A DNA stretch of 64,000 nt from Pseudomonas sp. 8AS (GCF_902506505.1 NZ_LR733406.1:3718693-3782692); one strand, 5' to 3'; counted from the first letter of the stretch, positions 24,546-33,528 are shown. The notes: generated by a model from the letters alone, not told the origin. Program-made: numbers and translations.

Positions 24546-25997
24546 ATGGCCGTGCTCAAAGCACTCAAGAAAATCTTCAGCAAGGGCGAAGCCGAGCAGC
24601 CCGTGCGCAGCACTTCTCCCAGCTCACCCGCTTCATCCCTCGCGCCGCAGGGCGAAACACGCCAGCAGCCGACGCCAGCGGCCCCCGCCGCCAGCGCGCC
24701 GGCAGCCGGCCCTGCCGCTGCGGATACGCAGAAACCCCGCCCCAGCAAGCCGCGCCGCGAGCGCCAAGCCAAGCCGGTGGACACCTGGAAACTGGAAGAC
24801 TTCGCGGTCGAACCGCAGGAAGGCAAGACCCGTTTCCACGACTTCCGCCTGGCCCCGGAGCTGATGCACGCGATCCACGATCTCGGCTTCCCCTACTGCA
24901 CGCCGATCCAGGCCCAGGTCCTCGGCCACACCCTCAAGGGCAAGGACGCCATCGGCCGCGCCCAGACCGGCACCGGCAAGACCGCCGCGTTCCTGGTCTC
25001 GACCATCACCCAGCTGTTGCAGACGCCGCCGCCGAAAGACCGCTACATGGGCGAGCCGCGCGCGCTGATCATCGCGCCGACCCGCGAGCTGGTGGTGCAG
25101 ATCGCCAAGGACGCCGCCGACCTGACCAAGTACACCGGCCTCAACGTCATGCAGTTCGTCGGCGGCATGGACTTCGACAAGCAGCTCAAGCAGCTGGAAT
25201 CGCGCTTCTGCGACATTCTGGTGGCCACCCCCGGCCGCCTGCTGGACTTCAACCAGCGCGGCGAAGTGCACCTGGACATGGTCGAGGTGATGGTCCTCGA
25301 CGAAGCCGACCGCATGCTCGACATGGGCTTCATCCCGCAGGTGCGGCAGATCATCCGCCAGACCCCGATGAAGGGCGAACGGCAGACCCTGCTGTTCTCC
25401 GCCACCTTCACCGAGGACGTGATGAATCTGGCCCGGCAGTGGACGGTTGACCCGGCCATCGTCGAGATCGAGCCGGAGAACGTCGCCAGCGACACCGTCG
25501 AACAGCATGTCTATGCCGTGTCGAGCAAGGACAAGTACCGCCTGCTGTACAACCTGGTGACCCAGAACAACTGGGAACGGGTGATGGTCTTCGCCAACCG
25601 CCGCGACGAAGTGCGGCGCATCGAAGAAAAGCTGATCCGCGATGGCGTCAGCGCCGCGCAGATGTCCGGCGACGTGCCGCAGCACAAGCGGATCAAGACC
25701 CTGGAAGGCTTCCGCGAAGGCAAGATCCGCGTGATGGTCGCCACCGACGTGGCCGGCCGCGGCATCCATGTCGACGGCATCAGCCACGTGATCAACTTCA
25801 CCCTGCCGGAAGTGCCGGACGACTACGTGCACCGCATCGGCCGCACCGGCCGCGCTGGCGCCAGCGGCGTCTCGATCAGCTTCGCCAGCGAAGACGACGC
25901 CTACGCCCTGCCGCCGATCGAGGAGCTGCTGGGCCGCAAGATCAACTGCGAGATGCCGCCGGACGAGCTGCTCAAGCCGGTGCCGCACAGGCACTGA
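24546..25997 (+). CDS. rhlB: ATP-dependent DEAD-box RNA helicase RhlB
   Basis: A 483-residue DEAD-box helicase of the RNA degradosome type. After a low-complexity Ala/Pro/Ser-rich N-terminus (about 15-75) come the Q motif TPIQAQ, motif I AQTGTGKT, Ia PTRELV, motif II LDEADRML, motif III SAT, and motif VI HRIGRTGRAG. The disordered N-terminal extension is common in Pseudomonas RhlB. The start is ATG 24546 (MAVLKALKKIF). A terminator and a REP doublet follow the gene. Confidence 0.95.
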   Translation: MAVLKALKKIFSKGEAEQPVRSTSPSSPASSLAPQGETRQQPTPAAPAASAPAAGPAAADTQKPRPSKPRRERQAKPVDTWKLEDFAVEPQEGKTRFHDFRLAPELMHAIHDLGFPYCTPIQAQVLGHTLKGKDAIGRAQTGTGKTAAFLVSTITQLLQTPPPKDRYMGEPRALIIAPTRELVVQIAKDAADLTKYTGLNVMQFVGGMDFDKQLKQLESRFCDILVATPGRLLDFNQRGEVHLDMVEVMVLDEADRMLDMGFIPQVRQIIRQTPMKGERQTLLFSATFTEDVMNLARQWTVDPAIVEIEPENVASDTVEQHVYAVSSKDKYRLLYNLVTQNNWERVMVFANRRDEVRRIEEKLIRDGVSAAQMSGDVPQHKRIKTLEGFREGKIRVMVATDVAGRGIHVDGISHVINFTLPEVPDDYVHRIGRTGRAGASGVSISFASEDDAYALPPIEELLGRKINCEMPPDELLKPVPHRH

Positions 25998-26010
25998 TCA
26001 CGCGCACAGC

Positions 26011-26038
26011 AAAAGGCCGGCAAATTGCCGGCCTTATT
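26011..26038 (+). terminator. Terminator of rhlB
   Basis: AAGGCCGGC and GCCGGCCTT (26013-26035) form a 9-bp stem with loop AAATT, followed by ATTCC. It starts 13 bp past the rhlB stop. Confidence 0.7.
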
Positions 26039-26062
26039 CCATCAGGGGCCTGCTGATGTCCT

Positions 26063-26132
26063 GTAGGAGCCAGCTTGCTGGCGATCGGACATTCAGCGCT
26101 GTCTGGTTGATCGCCAGCAAGCTGGCTCCTAC
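26063..26132. repeat. REP doublet (REPIN-like), copy 2
   Basis: GTAGGAGCCAGCTTGCTGGC and its reverse complement surround a spacer of about 20 bp, identical in arm sequence to the pair at 14676-14740. It lies between the convergent rhlB and ribbon-helix-helix genes. Confidence 0.85.
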
Positions 26133-26135
26133 ATA

Positions 26136-26438
26136 TCAGACCTTGGCTACTAGGCTGAGCACTTCCGCCGAGCGCTGTGGCGCCTGGCTCAAGAACCTCG
26201 TGCAGCTGACGCGCAGGAACGAGGCGAAATTGACCACTTCGCCACGGTACTCCATGACCTCGTCGTACAGCTTGCTGATCAGCTGGTTGGTGGTCATGCC
26301 ATCGACCTCGGCTATCTCGCGCAGCAGCTCCCAGAACTGGTTTTCCAGGCGCAGGGTAGTCACCACCCCGCGAATGCGCAGGGAGCGCGAGCGCGACTCG
26401 TAGAGGATGGGGTCGGCCTTTACATAGAGTTCGCACAT
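26136..26438 (-). CDS. Ribbon-helix-helix domain protein
   Basis: A 100-residue protein with RSRSLRIRGVVTTLRLENQFWELLREIAEVDGMTTNQLISKLYDEV (about 15-60, given here in part), the pattern of a ribbon-helix-helix DNA-binding domain of the RHH_4 type: a beta strand followed by two helices. Its target is unknown. I choose ATG 26438, preceded by GAGGGG eight bases upstream, over a longer TTG-started form. It begins 17 bp after the PfpI gene stop on the same strand, so the two probably form an operon. Confidence 0.8.
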   Translation of the reverse strand: MCELYVKADPILYESRSRSLRIRGVVTTLRLENQFWELLREIAEVDGMTTNQLISKLYDEVMEYRGEVVNFASFLRVSCTRFLSQAPQRSAEVLSLVAKV

Positions 26439-26455
26439 CGCGTTATCCCCTCTTC

Positions 26456-27022
26456 TCAACCAAGAACTTTCAGAAACGCCGCCAGCCAGGCCGGATGGGC
26501 CGGCCAGGCGGGAGCGGTGACCAGGTTGCCATCGACATGCACGCCGTCCATCGGCACTTCCACATACTCGCCGCCGGCCAGGCGCACCTCCGGTGCACAG
26601 GCCGGGTAGGCGCTGCAGCCACGCCCCTTGAGCACATCGGCGGCGGCCAGCAGCTGGGCGCCATGGCAGACGGCGGCAATCGGCTTGTTGGCAGCATTGA
26701 AGGCCTGTACCAGGGCGATCACCTGCGGATTCAGGCGCAGGTACTCGGGCGCGCGGCCACCGGGAATCACCAGGGCATGGTAAGCCTCGGCGCGCACCTG
26801 GTCGAAGCCGAAGTTGAGGGCAAAGTTGTGCCCCGGCTTCTCGCTGTAGGTCTGGTCGCCTTCGAAGTCATGGATGGCGGTACGCACGCTGTCGCCGGCC
26901 TGCTTGCCGGGGCACACCGCATGCACGGTATGGCCGACCATCTGCAGGGCCTGGAACGGCACCATGGTCTCGTAGTCTTCGACGTAATCGCCGACCAGCA
27001 TAAGGATGTTCTTGGCTGTCAT
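26456..27022 (-). CDS. DJ-1/PfpI family protein
   Basis: A 188-residue class I glutamine amidotransferase-like protein of the PfpI/YhbO group. The nucleophile elbow is AVCHGAQLL (Cys119, His120), and the acidic partner Glu15 lies in GDYVEDYET. Family members include proteases, glyoxalases and proposed protein or nucleotide deglycases; the activity here cannot be told from sequence. No signal peptide. It is followed by the ribbon-helix-helix gene and stands downstream of thrC, separated by the thrC terminator. Confidence 0.92.
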   Translation of the reverse strand: MTAKNILMLVGDYVEDYETMVPFQALQMVGHTVHAVCPGKQAGDSVRTAIHDFEGDQTYSEKPGHNFALNFGFDQVRAEAYHALVIPGGRAPEYLRLNPQVIALVQAFNAANKPIAAVCHGAQLLAAADVLKGRGCSAYPACAPEVRLAGGEYVEVPMDGVHVDGNLVTAPAWPAHPAWLAAFLKVLG

Positions 27023-27105
27023 GGCAGGGCCTCCGCTGCGGTTGAGTTGACCCTTGCAGTCTGGTCCAGAGACGCCGGGAGCGGGTAACAACGGGCTACT
27101 ACAGG

Positions 27106-27133
27106 CAGAAAAAACCCCGCACGAAGCGGGGTT
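27106..27133 (-). terminator. Terminator of hom-thrC
   Basis: AACCCCGC (27113-27120) and GCGGGGTT (27126-27133) form an 8-bp stem with loop ACGAA. On the minus strand it is followed by TTTTCTGCC, about 20 bp past the thrC stop. Confidence 0.85.
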
Positions 27134-27151
27134 CTCTTTACCACTGCGGCC

Positions 27152-28561
27152 TTACAGCGGCTTGCCGCGGTTGCCGTGAGCAGCGACGAACTGCTGCACG
27201 GTCTTAAGGTCGTTGGCCAGCACGGTGCAACGCTCGTCGCGCTGGAACAGGTCGGCCAGGTGTGGCGGCAGGGCCGGAACCGCGTCGATACCGGCCTTCT
27301 CCACCGCTTCCGGGAACTTGACCGGGTGTGCGGTGCCCAGGGTGACCATGGGGATGGCCAGGCTGCGGCGGCATTCGCGGGCGGCGCGCACGCCGATGGC
27401 GGTGTGCGGGTCGAGCAGCTCGCCGCACTCGGCATACACCTCGGCGATGGTCTCGCAGGTTTCCTCGTCGTTCACCGCCAGCGAGTCGAACAGGCGCCGG
27501 GCCTCGGTCCAGCGGTCATCCTCGACGCTGAAGCCGCCGCCCTGCTTGAAGGTCTCCATCAGCCCGGCGATAGCCGCACCGTTGCGCCCGTGCAGGTCGA
27601 ACAGCAGGCGTTCGAAGTTCGACGAGACCATGATGTCCATGGACGGCGACAGGGTCGGGTGCAGGGTGTCCTTCACATACTGATTGCCGCTCATGAAGCG
27701 GTGCAGGATGTCGTTGCGGTTGGTCGCGACGATCAGCTGGCTGATCGGCAGGCCCATGTTGCGCGCCAGGTAGCCGGCGAAGATGTCGCCGAAGTTGCCG
27801 GTCGGCACCGAGAACGCGATGGAACGTGCCGGGCCGCCGAGCTGCAGGGCCGCGTGGAAGTAGTAGACGATCTGGGCCATGATCCGCGCCCAGTTGATCG
27901 AGTTGACCGCGACCAGGCGGGTGCCCTTGAGGAAGCCCTGGTCGGCGAAGCTGGCCTTGACCATCTCCTGGCAGTCGTCGAAGTTGCCTTCGATGGCAAT
28001 GTTGTGGATGTTGTCGCCGAAGATGGTGGTCATCTGCCGGCGCTGCACCTCGGACACGCGGTTGTGCGGGTGCATGATGAAGATATCGACGTTGTCGCAG
28101 GCCTTGCAGCCTTCGATGGCCGCCGAACCGGTGTCACCGCTGGTGGCGCCCATGATCACCACGCGCTCGTTGCGCTTGGCCAGCACGTGGTCGAGCAGGC
28201 GGCCGAGCAGCTGCAGGGCGAAGTCCTTGAACGCCAGGGTCGGGCCGTGGAACAGCTCCAGCACCCACTCGTTGCCGTTGAGCTGGCGCAGCGGCGCCAC
28301 GGCGTTGTGGGCGAACACGCCGTAGGTTTCTTCGAGGATCTTCTTGAAGTCGGCATCCGCAATGCTGCCGGCGACGAACGGGCGCATCACCCGGAAGGCC
28401 AGCTCGTGGTACGGCAGGCCGGCCCAGGAGGCGATTTCTTCCTGGGTGAAGCGCGGCAGGTTTTCCGGCACGTAGAGGCCGCCGTCGCTGGCCAGGCCAG
28501 CCAGCAGCACGTCTTCGAAGTTGAGGACCGGGGCCTGGCCGCGGGTACTGATATAACGCAT
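27152..28561 (-). CDS. thrC: Threonine synthase
   Basis: ThrC converts O-phospho-L-homoserine to threonine using PLP. The 469-residue protein begins MRYISTRGQAP and has the PLP-lysine motif GPTLAFKDFALQLLG (Lys near 112) and the phosphate-binding GATSGDTGSAAIEG. A GAGG site precedes the start by 10 bases. It follows hom by 12 bp on the same strand, giving the hom-thrC operon that completes threonine synthesis from aspartate semialdehyde. Confidence 0.97.
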   Translation of the reverse strand: MRYISTRGQAPVLNFEDVLLAGLASDGGLYVPENLPRFTQEEIASWAGLPYHELAFRVMRPFVAGSIADADFKKILEETYGVFAHNAVAPLRQLNGNEWVLELFHGPTLAFKDFALQLLGRLLDHVLAKRNERVVIMGATSGDTGSAAIEGCKACDNVDIFIMHPHNRVSEVQRRQMTTIFGDNIHNIAIEGNFDDCQEMVKASFADQGFLKGTRLVAVNSINWARIMAQIVYYFHAALQLGGPARSIAFSVPTGNFGDIFAGYLARNMGLPISQLIVATNRNDILHRFMSGNQYVKDTLHPTLSPSMDIMVSSNFERLLFDLHGRNGAAIAGLMETFKQGGGFSVEDDRWTEARRLFDSLAVNDEETCETIAEVYAECGELLDPHTAIGVRAARECRRSLAIPMVTLGTAHPVKFPEAVEKAGIDAVPALPPHLADLFQRDERCTVLANDLKTVQQFVAAHGNRGKPL

Positions 28562-28573
28562 GGTGTTCTTACC

Positions 28574-29878
28574 TCAGACCAGTTGTTCGACGCGGATACG
28601 CACCACGCTGCCGACCACGTCGCTCAGCGCTTCCAGCGCGGCGATAGCGTCGTTGACGCGGGACTCGACCACCCGGTGGGTGACCAGAATCATCGGCACC
28701 AGGCCGTCGTGTTCCTCGGCTTCCTTCTGCATGATCGATTCGATATTGATGCCGCGCGCCGAGAGGATGCTCGCCACCTGGGCCAGCACGCCCGGATGGT
28801 CCTTGGCCTGGATGCGCAGGTAGTAGGCGCTCTCGCACTCCTCGATCGGCAGGATCGGGTGGTCGGACAGCGAATCCGGCTGGAAGGCCAGGTGCGGCAC
28901 GCGGTTTTCCGGATCGCTGGTCATCGCGCGAACCACATCGACCAGGTCGGCAACCACCGAGGAGGCGGTCGGCTCCATGCCGGCGCCGGCGCCGTAGAAC
29001 AGGGTGCTGCCGGCCGCATCGCCATTGACCATCACCGCGTTCATCACGCCGTTGACGTTGGCGATCAGGCGATCGGCCGGGATCAGGGTCGGATGCACGC
29101 GCAGCTCGAAACCGGCCTCGGTACGACGGGCCACGCCGAGGTGCTTGATGCGGTAACCCAGGGCTTCGGCGTAGTTGACGTCGGCGCTGGTCAGCTGGCT
29201 GATGCCTTCGGTGTAGGCCTTGTCGAACTGCAGCGGAATGCCGAAGGCGATGGAGGCGAGGATGGTCAGCTTGTGCGCGGCGTCGATACCTTCGACGTCG
29301 AAGGTCGGGTCGGCTTCGGCATAGCCGAGGGCCTGGGCTTCCTTGAGCACGTCGGCGAAGGCACGGCCCTTCTCGCGCATCTCGGTGAGGATGAAGTTGC
29401 CGGTGCCGTTGATGATGCCGGCCAGCCAGTTGATGCGGTTGCCGGCCAGGCCTTCGCGGATCGCCTTGATCACCGGGATGCCGCCGGCCACGGCCGCTTC
29501 GAAGGCGACGATGACGCCCTTCTCGCGGGCCTTGGCGAAGATTTCGTTGCCGTGCACGGCAATCAGCGCCTTGTTGGCGGTGACCACGTGCTTGCCGTTT
29601 TCGATGGCCTTGAGCACCAGCTCGCGGGCCAGGGTGTAGCCACCGATCAGCTCGATGACCACATCGATGTCCGGATTGTTGGCCACATCGAAAATATCGG
29701 CGGTAATGGGGGTCGTACCGGTCACGCATTTCGGGTTGGCTCGACGTGCGGCAATCTGCGCGACTTCGATTCCACGCCCGGCACGGCGGGCAATCTCCTC
29801 GGCGTTGCGTTGAAGCACATTGAAGGTGCCGCCACCGACGGTACCCAGCCCACAGATGCCTACTTTGACCGGTTTCAC
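28574..29878 (-). CDS. hom: Homoserine dehydrogenase
   Basis: Hom reduces aspartate semialdehyde to homoserine. The 434-residue protein has the NAD(P) motif GICGLGTVGGGTFNVL (about 7-22), the catalytic-domain signature NGTGNFILTEM, and a C-terminal ACT domain (about 350-434) for feedback by threonine. I use GTG 29878, which gives the usual Pseudomonas length; the longer in-frame form (to 29968) would run through the dsbC terminator hairpins. Tandem hairpins just upstream separate it from dsbC. Confidence 0.95.
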   Translation of the reverse strand: MKPVKVGICGLGTVGGGTFNVLQRNAEEIARRAGRGIEVAQIAARRANPKCVTGTTPITADIFDVANNPDIDVVIELIGGYTLARELVLKAIENGKHVVTANKALIAVHGNEIFAKAREKGVIVAFEAAVAGGIPVIKAIREGLAGNRINWLAGIINGTGNFILTEMREKGRAFADVLKEAQALGYAEADPTFDVEGIDAAHKLTILASIAFGIPLQFDKAYTEGISQLTSADVNYAEALGYRIKHLGVARRTEAGFELRVHPTLIPADRLIANVNGVMNAVMVNGDAAGSTLFYGAGAGMEPTASSVVADLVDVVRAMTSDPENRVPHLAFQPDSLSDHPILPIEECESAYYLRIQAKDHPGVLAQVASILSARGINIESIMQKEAEEHDGLVPMILVTHRVVESRVNDAIAALEALSDVVGSVVRIRVEQLV

Positions 29879-29907
29879 TCTGTTTTCCCCATCTGCACTG
29901 CACGAAA

Positions 29908-29956
29908 CGGCCGGGGCAAGCCCCGGCCGCATAAAAGAGCCGCACATTAGCGGCTC
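29908..29956 (-). terminator. Tandem hairpins after dsbC
   Basis: Hairpin 1 (GAGCCGC/GCGGCTC, 29937-29956) is followed on the minus strand by TTTTAT, a canonical terminator for dsbC. Hairpin 2 (CGGCCGGGGC/GCCCCGGCCG, 29908-29929) is a stronger stem but its T-run is poor. They occupy most of the 108-bp dsbC-hom gap. Confidence 0.75.
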
Positions 29957-29986
29957 CCTATTAGTCAATCAACTAGCAGGCCCGGA

Positions 29987-30712
29987 TTACTTGGCCTCCA
30001 GGGCGATCTTGGCCAGCTCGGGCGCCGGCTTGTAGCCCGGAATCAGCTGCCCGTTGGCCAGAACGATGGCCGGCGTGCCATTCACGCCGATCATCTGCCC
30101 CAGCTCGAACTGCTTGAGCACCGGGTTTTCGCAGCTGGCGGCCGGCAGTTGCTCACGCCTCTTGGCCTTGTTCATGGCCTCCTGACGGTCCTCGGCACAC
30201 CAGACGCTGACCAGGCTGTTGTAGCCGTGGGAGCCCGGTCCCTGGCGCGGGAAGGCGACATAGCGCACTTCGACGCCACGCCGGTTCAGCTCCGGCACTT
30301 CGCTGTGCAGCTTCTGACAGTAGCCGCAGTCGGTGTCGGTAAACACGGTGATATGGGTCTGCGCCGGCTTGGCCGGGAAAATCACCATCTCGGAAGGCGG
30401 AATCGCGTTGATCAGCTTGGCGATGCCCTTGCTCTCGGCCATGGCCGTCAGGTTCACCGCATTGCCGTTGCGGAACTGGTACAGGCTGCCCTGCAGGAGG
30501 AACTGGCCGTCGGCGCTGGCATAGAGCAGGCGCCCGCCCTTCAGGTGCACCTGATACAGGCCTGGCATGGGGCTTTCGGCAATCGCCTCGATCGGCAGGT
30601 CCGGCTGCAGCTTGCTGAAGGTCTCGCGAATGGCCTGGTCGGGATCGGCGGCTTGCGCAACGGCCGCGGCAAGGCCCAGTGCCGCACCAGCGAGAAGGCG
30701 GAAAATACGCAT
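29987..30712 (-). CDS. dsbC: Thiol:disulfide interchange protein DsbC
   Basis: DsbC is the periplasmic disulfide isomerase. The 241-residue precursor has a signal peptide (residues 1-21, ending AVAQA) and an N-terminal dimerization domain; the thioredoxin-like domain carries the active site DTDCGYCQKLH (Cys129 and Cys132) and the cis-Pro segment GVNGTPAIV. The extra cysteine pair (in VWCAED and ASCENP) is typical of DsbC. It lies between xerD and hom, all on the minus strand. Confidence 0.96.
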   Translation of the reverse strand: MRIFRLLAGAALGLAAAVAQAADPDQAIRETFSKLQPDLPIEAIAESPMPGLYQVHLKGGRLLYASADGQFLLQGSLYQFRNGNAVNLTAMAESKGIAKLINAIPPSEMVIFPAKPAQTHITVFTDTDCGYCQKLHSEVPELNRRGVEVRYVAFPRQGPGSHGYNSLVSVWCAEDRQEAMNKAKRREQLPAASCENPVLKQFELGQMIGVNGTPAIVLANGQLIPGYKPAPELAKIALEAK

Positions 30713-30809
30713 GGGTCTCTCCTGTCAATAATCGTTAAAGCCTAACACAGAAGGGCAGGCGAGCCGACCGCAGACGCCGGGCGGACGAAGCCCGCTGACG
30801 CGCAGGCCT

Positions 30810-31706
30810 CTAGCCGCGCGGATGGTGGCGGGCATGCAGCTCCTGCAGCCGCGCGCGGGCGATATGGGTATAGATCTGCGTGGTCGACAGGTCGCTATGG
30901 CCGAGCAGCATCTGCACCACGCGCAGATCGGCGCCGTGGTTAAGCAGGTGGGTGGCGAAGGCATGGCGCAGGGTGTGCGGCGACAGCGGCTTGGCGATCG
31001 CGGCCACCCGCGCCTGCAGCTTGATGCGGTGCCAGAAGGTCTGCCGGGTCATCTGCTCGCCGCGCAGGCTGGGGAACAGCACGTCGCTGGGCTTGCCGCC
31101 CAGCAACAGCGGGCGCGCCTCGCGCACATAGCGCTCGATCCAGGCAATCGCCTCCTCGCCCATCGGCACCAGACGCTCCTTGCTGCCCTTGCCGAACACG
31201 CGCAGCACGCCCTGACGCAGGTTGACCTGCTCCAGGGTCAAGGACACCAGCTCGCTCACCCGCAGGCCGCAGGCATACAGCACTTCGAGCATGGCGCGGT
31301 CGCGCAGGCCGAGCGGGTCGTCCAGCTCCGGCGCCGCCAGCAGCGCCTCGACATCCGCCTCGGACAGCGACTTGGGCAGCGGCCGGCCGAGCTGCGGCAG
31401 GTCGACCTGCAGGGTCGGGTCCTCGGCGATCAGCCCCTCGCGCAGCAGGTAGCGGTAGAAGCCGCGCAGGCCGGAGAGAAAGCGCGCCGTGGAGCGCGCC
31501 TTGTAGCCCTGTTCCAGGCGCCAGGCCAGGTGGTCGAGAATGATCTCGCGCCCGGCGCTGGGCAGCTCCAGACCACGCGCCTGCAACCAGAGGTGGAAAT
31601 GCCCGAGGTCACTGCGATAGGCATCACGGGTGTGCGCCGACAGGCCCTTTTCCAGCCACAGGGCATCGAGGAAGCGGTCGATCAGCGGGTGGTCGAGAAT
31701 CGGCAT
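30810..31706 (-). CDS. xerD: Site-specific tyrosine recombinase XerD
   Basis: XerD with XerC resolves chromosome dimers at dif. The 298-residue protein has an N-terminal SAM-like core-binding domain (LIDRFLDALWLEKGLSAHTRDAY). Its catalytic domain shows the R-K-H-R-H-Y set: ACGLRVSELVSL (Arg), FGKGSKERLVP (Lys), LSPHTLRHAFATHLL (His, Arg), LLGHSDLSTTQIYTH (His, Tyr). ATG 31706 gives the exact family length. dsbC follows 97 bp downstream, as in many proteobacteria. Confidence 0.97.
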   Translation of the reverse strand: MPILDHPLIDRFLDALWLEKGLSAHTRDAYRSDLGHFHLWLQARGLELPSAGREIILDHLAWRLEQGYKARSTARFLSGLRGFYRYLLREGLIAEDPTLQVDLPQLGRPLPKSLSEADVEALLAAPELDDPLGLRDRAMLEVLYACGLRVSELVSLTLEQVNLRQGVLRVFGKGSKERLVPMGEEAIAWIERYVREARPLLLGGKPSDVLFPSLRGEQMTRQTFWHRIKLQARVAAIAKPLSPHTLRHAFATHLLNHGADLRVVQMLLGHSDLSTTQIYTHIARARLQELHARHHPRG

Positions 31707-31797
31707 GCACGGGGCTTCGCGGGATACAGGGCGGCTAGTGTTCCATAGCCGAGCCGCCGGCCACCAGTAGCGGGACTGGCAGCCCGCGCCATCCGGC

Positions 31798-32223
31798 TTA
31801 GGCCGAAGGGTTCTCGGCAAACCCCGGCAGCAGCGGGATCGGCTTCTTGTCCTCACCCACGGCGACAAAGCTGAACACGCCGCTGACCGCCTTCTCGCGG
31901 CCATCGCTGTACATGCTTTCCACGTAGAGGTTCACCTCGACCTTGAGGCTGGTGGTGCCGACCTTGATCACCCGGCCGACCAGTTCGACGATGGAGCCGG
32001 CCGGAATCGCGTGCTTGAAGTCGATGCGGTCGCTGGACACGGTCACCAGCGGCAGACGACAGAAGCGCGTGGCGGCGATGAACGACACCTCGTCCATCCA
32101 GGCCAGCGCCGTGCCGCCCAACAGGGTGTTGTGATGATTGGTGGTGGGCGGGAACACCGCCTTGGTCACGCTGGTTACCGACAGTTCGGTACGGCGCTGG
32201 ATCTCTTGCTCTCTGGGGCTCAT
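31798..32223 (-). CDS. Acyl-CoA thioesterase (YciA-like hotdog protein)
   Basis: A 141-residue single-hotdog thioesterase. The central segment NHHNTLLGGTALAWMDEVSFIAATRF contains the catalytic Asp of the YciA/BACH family, and VSSDRIDFKHAIPAGSIVEL follows as expected. It hydrolyses acyl-CoAs in the cytoplasm. The start is ATG 32223. It lies between xerD and the rplS terminator on the minus strand and probably has its own promoter. Confidence 0.9.
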   Translation of the reverse strand: MSPREQEIQRRTELSVTSVTKAVFPPTTNHHNTLLGGTALAWMDEVSFIAATRFCRLPLVTVSSDRIDFKHAIPAGSIVELVGRVIKVGTTSLKVEVNLYVESMYSDGREKAVSGVFSFVAVGEDKKPIPLLPGFAENPSA

Positions 32224-32312
32224 GCCACTACTACCTGATGACTTGCATGGCACCCGATGCCTCGCACACCAGGCCTGCAGCTGGCCGCTACGCCGGACGG
32301 GGAAATTGCGGG

Positions 32313-32340
32313 CAAGAAAAAAGCAGCCCTTGGGCTGCTT
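32313..32340 (-). terminator. Terminator of the rpsP-rimM-trmD-rplS operon
   Basis: AAGCAGCC and GGCTGCTT (32321-32340) form the stem. On the minus strand it is followed by TTTTTTC, about 25 bp past the rplS stop. Confidence 0.9.
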
Positions 32341-32364
32341 CTTTCGCGCAGGAGAACCGTCCGA

Positions 32365-32715
32365 TCAGGACAGTTTTTCCTTGATGCGGGCTGCCTTGCC
32401 GGACAGGTCGCGGAGGTAGTACAGCTTGGCTTTGCGCACGTCGCCGCGACGCTTGACGGCCAGGCTGTCGACCAGCGGGCTGTAGGTCTGGAAGGTACGC
32501 TCTACGCCAACACCGTTGGAGATCTTGCGAACAGTGAAAGCACTGTTCAGACCACGGTTGCGCTTGGCGATAACCACGCCTTCGAAAGCCTGCAGACGGG
32601 AACGGTCGCCTTCCTTCACTTTCACCTGAACGACAATGGTGTCACCCGGGGCAAAGGTCGGGATCTCTTTGTTCATCTGCTCGGCTTCGAGCTGCTGAAT
32701 GATCTTGTTGGTCAT
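32365..32715 (-). CDS. rplS: 50S ribosomal protein L19
   Basis: The 116-residue L19 protein: MTNKIIQQLEAEQMNKEIPTF, followed by the GDTIVVQVKVKEGDRSRLQAFEGVVIAKRN core that identifies the family. It lies at the 30S-50S interface. It is the last gene of the rpsP-rimM-trmD-rplS operon, 40 bp after trmD, with a strong terminator behind it. Confidence 0.98.
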   Translation of the reverse strand: MTNKIIQQLEAEQMNKEIPTFAPGDTIVVQVKVKEGDRSRLQAFEGVVIAKRNRGLNSAFTVRKISNGVGVERTFQTYSPLVDSLAVKRRGDVRKAKLYYLRDLSGKAARIKEKLS

Positions 32716-32755
32716 GCTGTGCTCCTAAGACAAACCACGGTTTGTCATCGATACG

Positions 32756-33499
32756 TTAACTATCGTCCCGCTGGCGGATGTATTCCTCCAGCAGCTTTTT
32801 TTCTTCTCCAGAAAGCGAGCGGCTATCCAGAAGATCGGCACGACGTTCCCAGGTCCGACCAAGGGACTGCTGCAAACGCCAGCGCCGGATGTGTTCGTGG
32901 TTGCCACTAAGCAACACGTCGGGAACACGTTTTCCCGCATACACCTCCGGGCGGGTGTAGTGCGGACAGTCGAGCAGGCCGTCACTAAACGAGTCCTCCT
33001 CGGCTGAATCTGCATGGCCCAATGCACCGGGCAGCAAGCGCGTCACCGCATCGATCAGGACCATCGCCGGCAGCTCGCCACCGGAGAGTACGTAGTCGCC
33101 GATCGACCATTCCTCATCGACATGCTCTTCGATGAAGCGCTCGTCGATACCTTCGTAGCGACCGGCAATGAGAATCAACGCCTCTTCGCCGGCCAGCTCA
33201 CGCACTGCCGGCTGGTTAAGCTGGCGGCCTTGCGGCGACAGGTAGATCACCTTCGCCTTCTCTCCGGCCGATGCCTTGGCCGCAGCCAGGGCGCCTTCCA
33301 GAGGCTTGATCTTCATCACCATGCCGGGGCCGCCACCGAAGGGGCGATCGTCCACGGTCTGGTGCCGGTCATCGGTGAAATCGCGCAGGTAGTGGCAGTT
33401 CAACTGCAACAGGCCCTGCTTCACCGCACGACTGGTAATGCCGTACTGGCTGATGGCGGCAAACATCTCCGGGAAGATGCTGATGACTTCAACGCGCAT
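32756..33499 (-). CDS. trmD: tRNA (guanine(37)-N(1))-methyltransferase
   Basis: TrmD methylates G37 of tRNAs with SAM to prevent frameshifting. The 247-residue protein carries the trefoil-knot SAM site (VIYLSPQGRQLNQ, LIAGRYEGIDERFIE, SIGDYVLSGGELPAM) and the general-base Asp region FGGGPGMVMK. ATG 33499 (MRVEVISIFPEMF) is the conserved start. It is third in the operon, 29 bp after rimM. Confidence 0.98.
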   Translation of the reverse strand: MRVEVISIFPEMFAAISQYGITSRAVKQGLLQLNCHYLRDFTDDRHQTVDDRPFGGGPGMVMKIKPLEGALAAAKASAGEKAKVIYLSPQGRQLNQPAVRELAGEEALILIAGRYEGIDERFIEEHVDEEWSIGDYVLSGGELPAMVLIDAVTRLLPGALGHADSAEEDSFSDGLLDCPHYTRPEVYAGKRVPDVLLSGNHEHIRRWRLQQSLGRTWERRADLLDSRSLSGEEKKLLEEYIRQRDDS

Positions 33500-33528
33500 G
33501 GCACTCGCTCGCACAAGAGCCTGACAGC

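Noticed and set aside
14676..26132. REP arms considered as a CRISPR array
   Set aside because: Only two separated inverted pairs exist; there are no regularly spaced direct repeats and no cas genes.
27176..29950. A 924-codon plus-strand open frame opposite thrC and hom
   Set aside because: Antisense shadow of two well-recognized biosynthetic genes; no ribosome site or domain.
28574..29968. Longer homoserine dehydrogenase start at 29968
   Set aside because: The extension translates dsbC terminator hairpins and has no homology; GTG 29878 gives the usual length.
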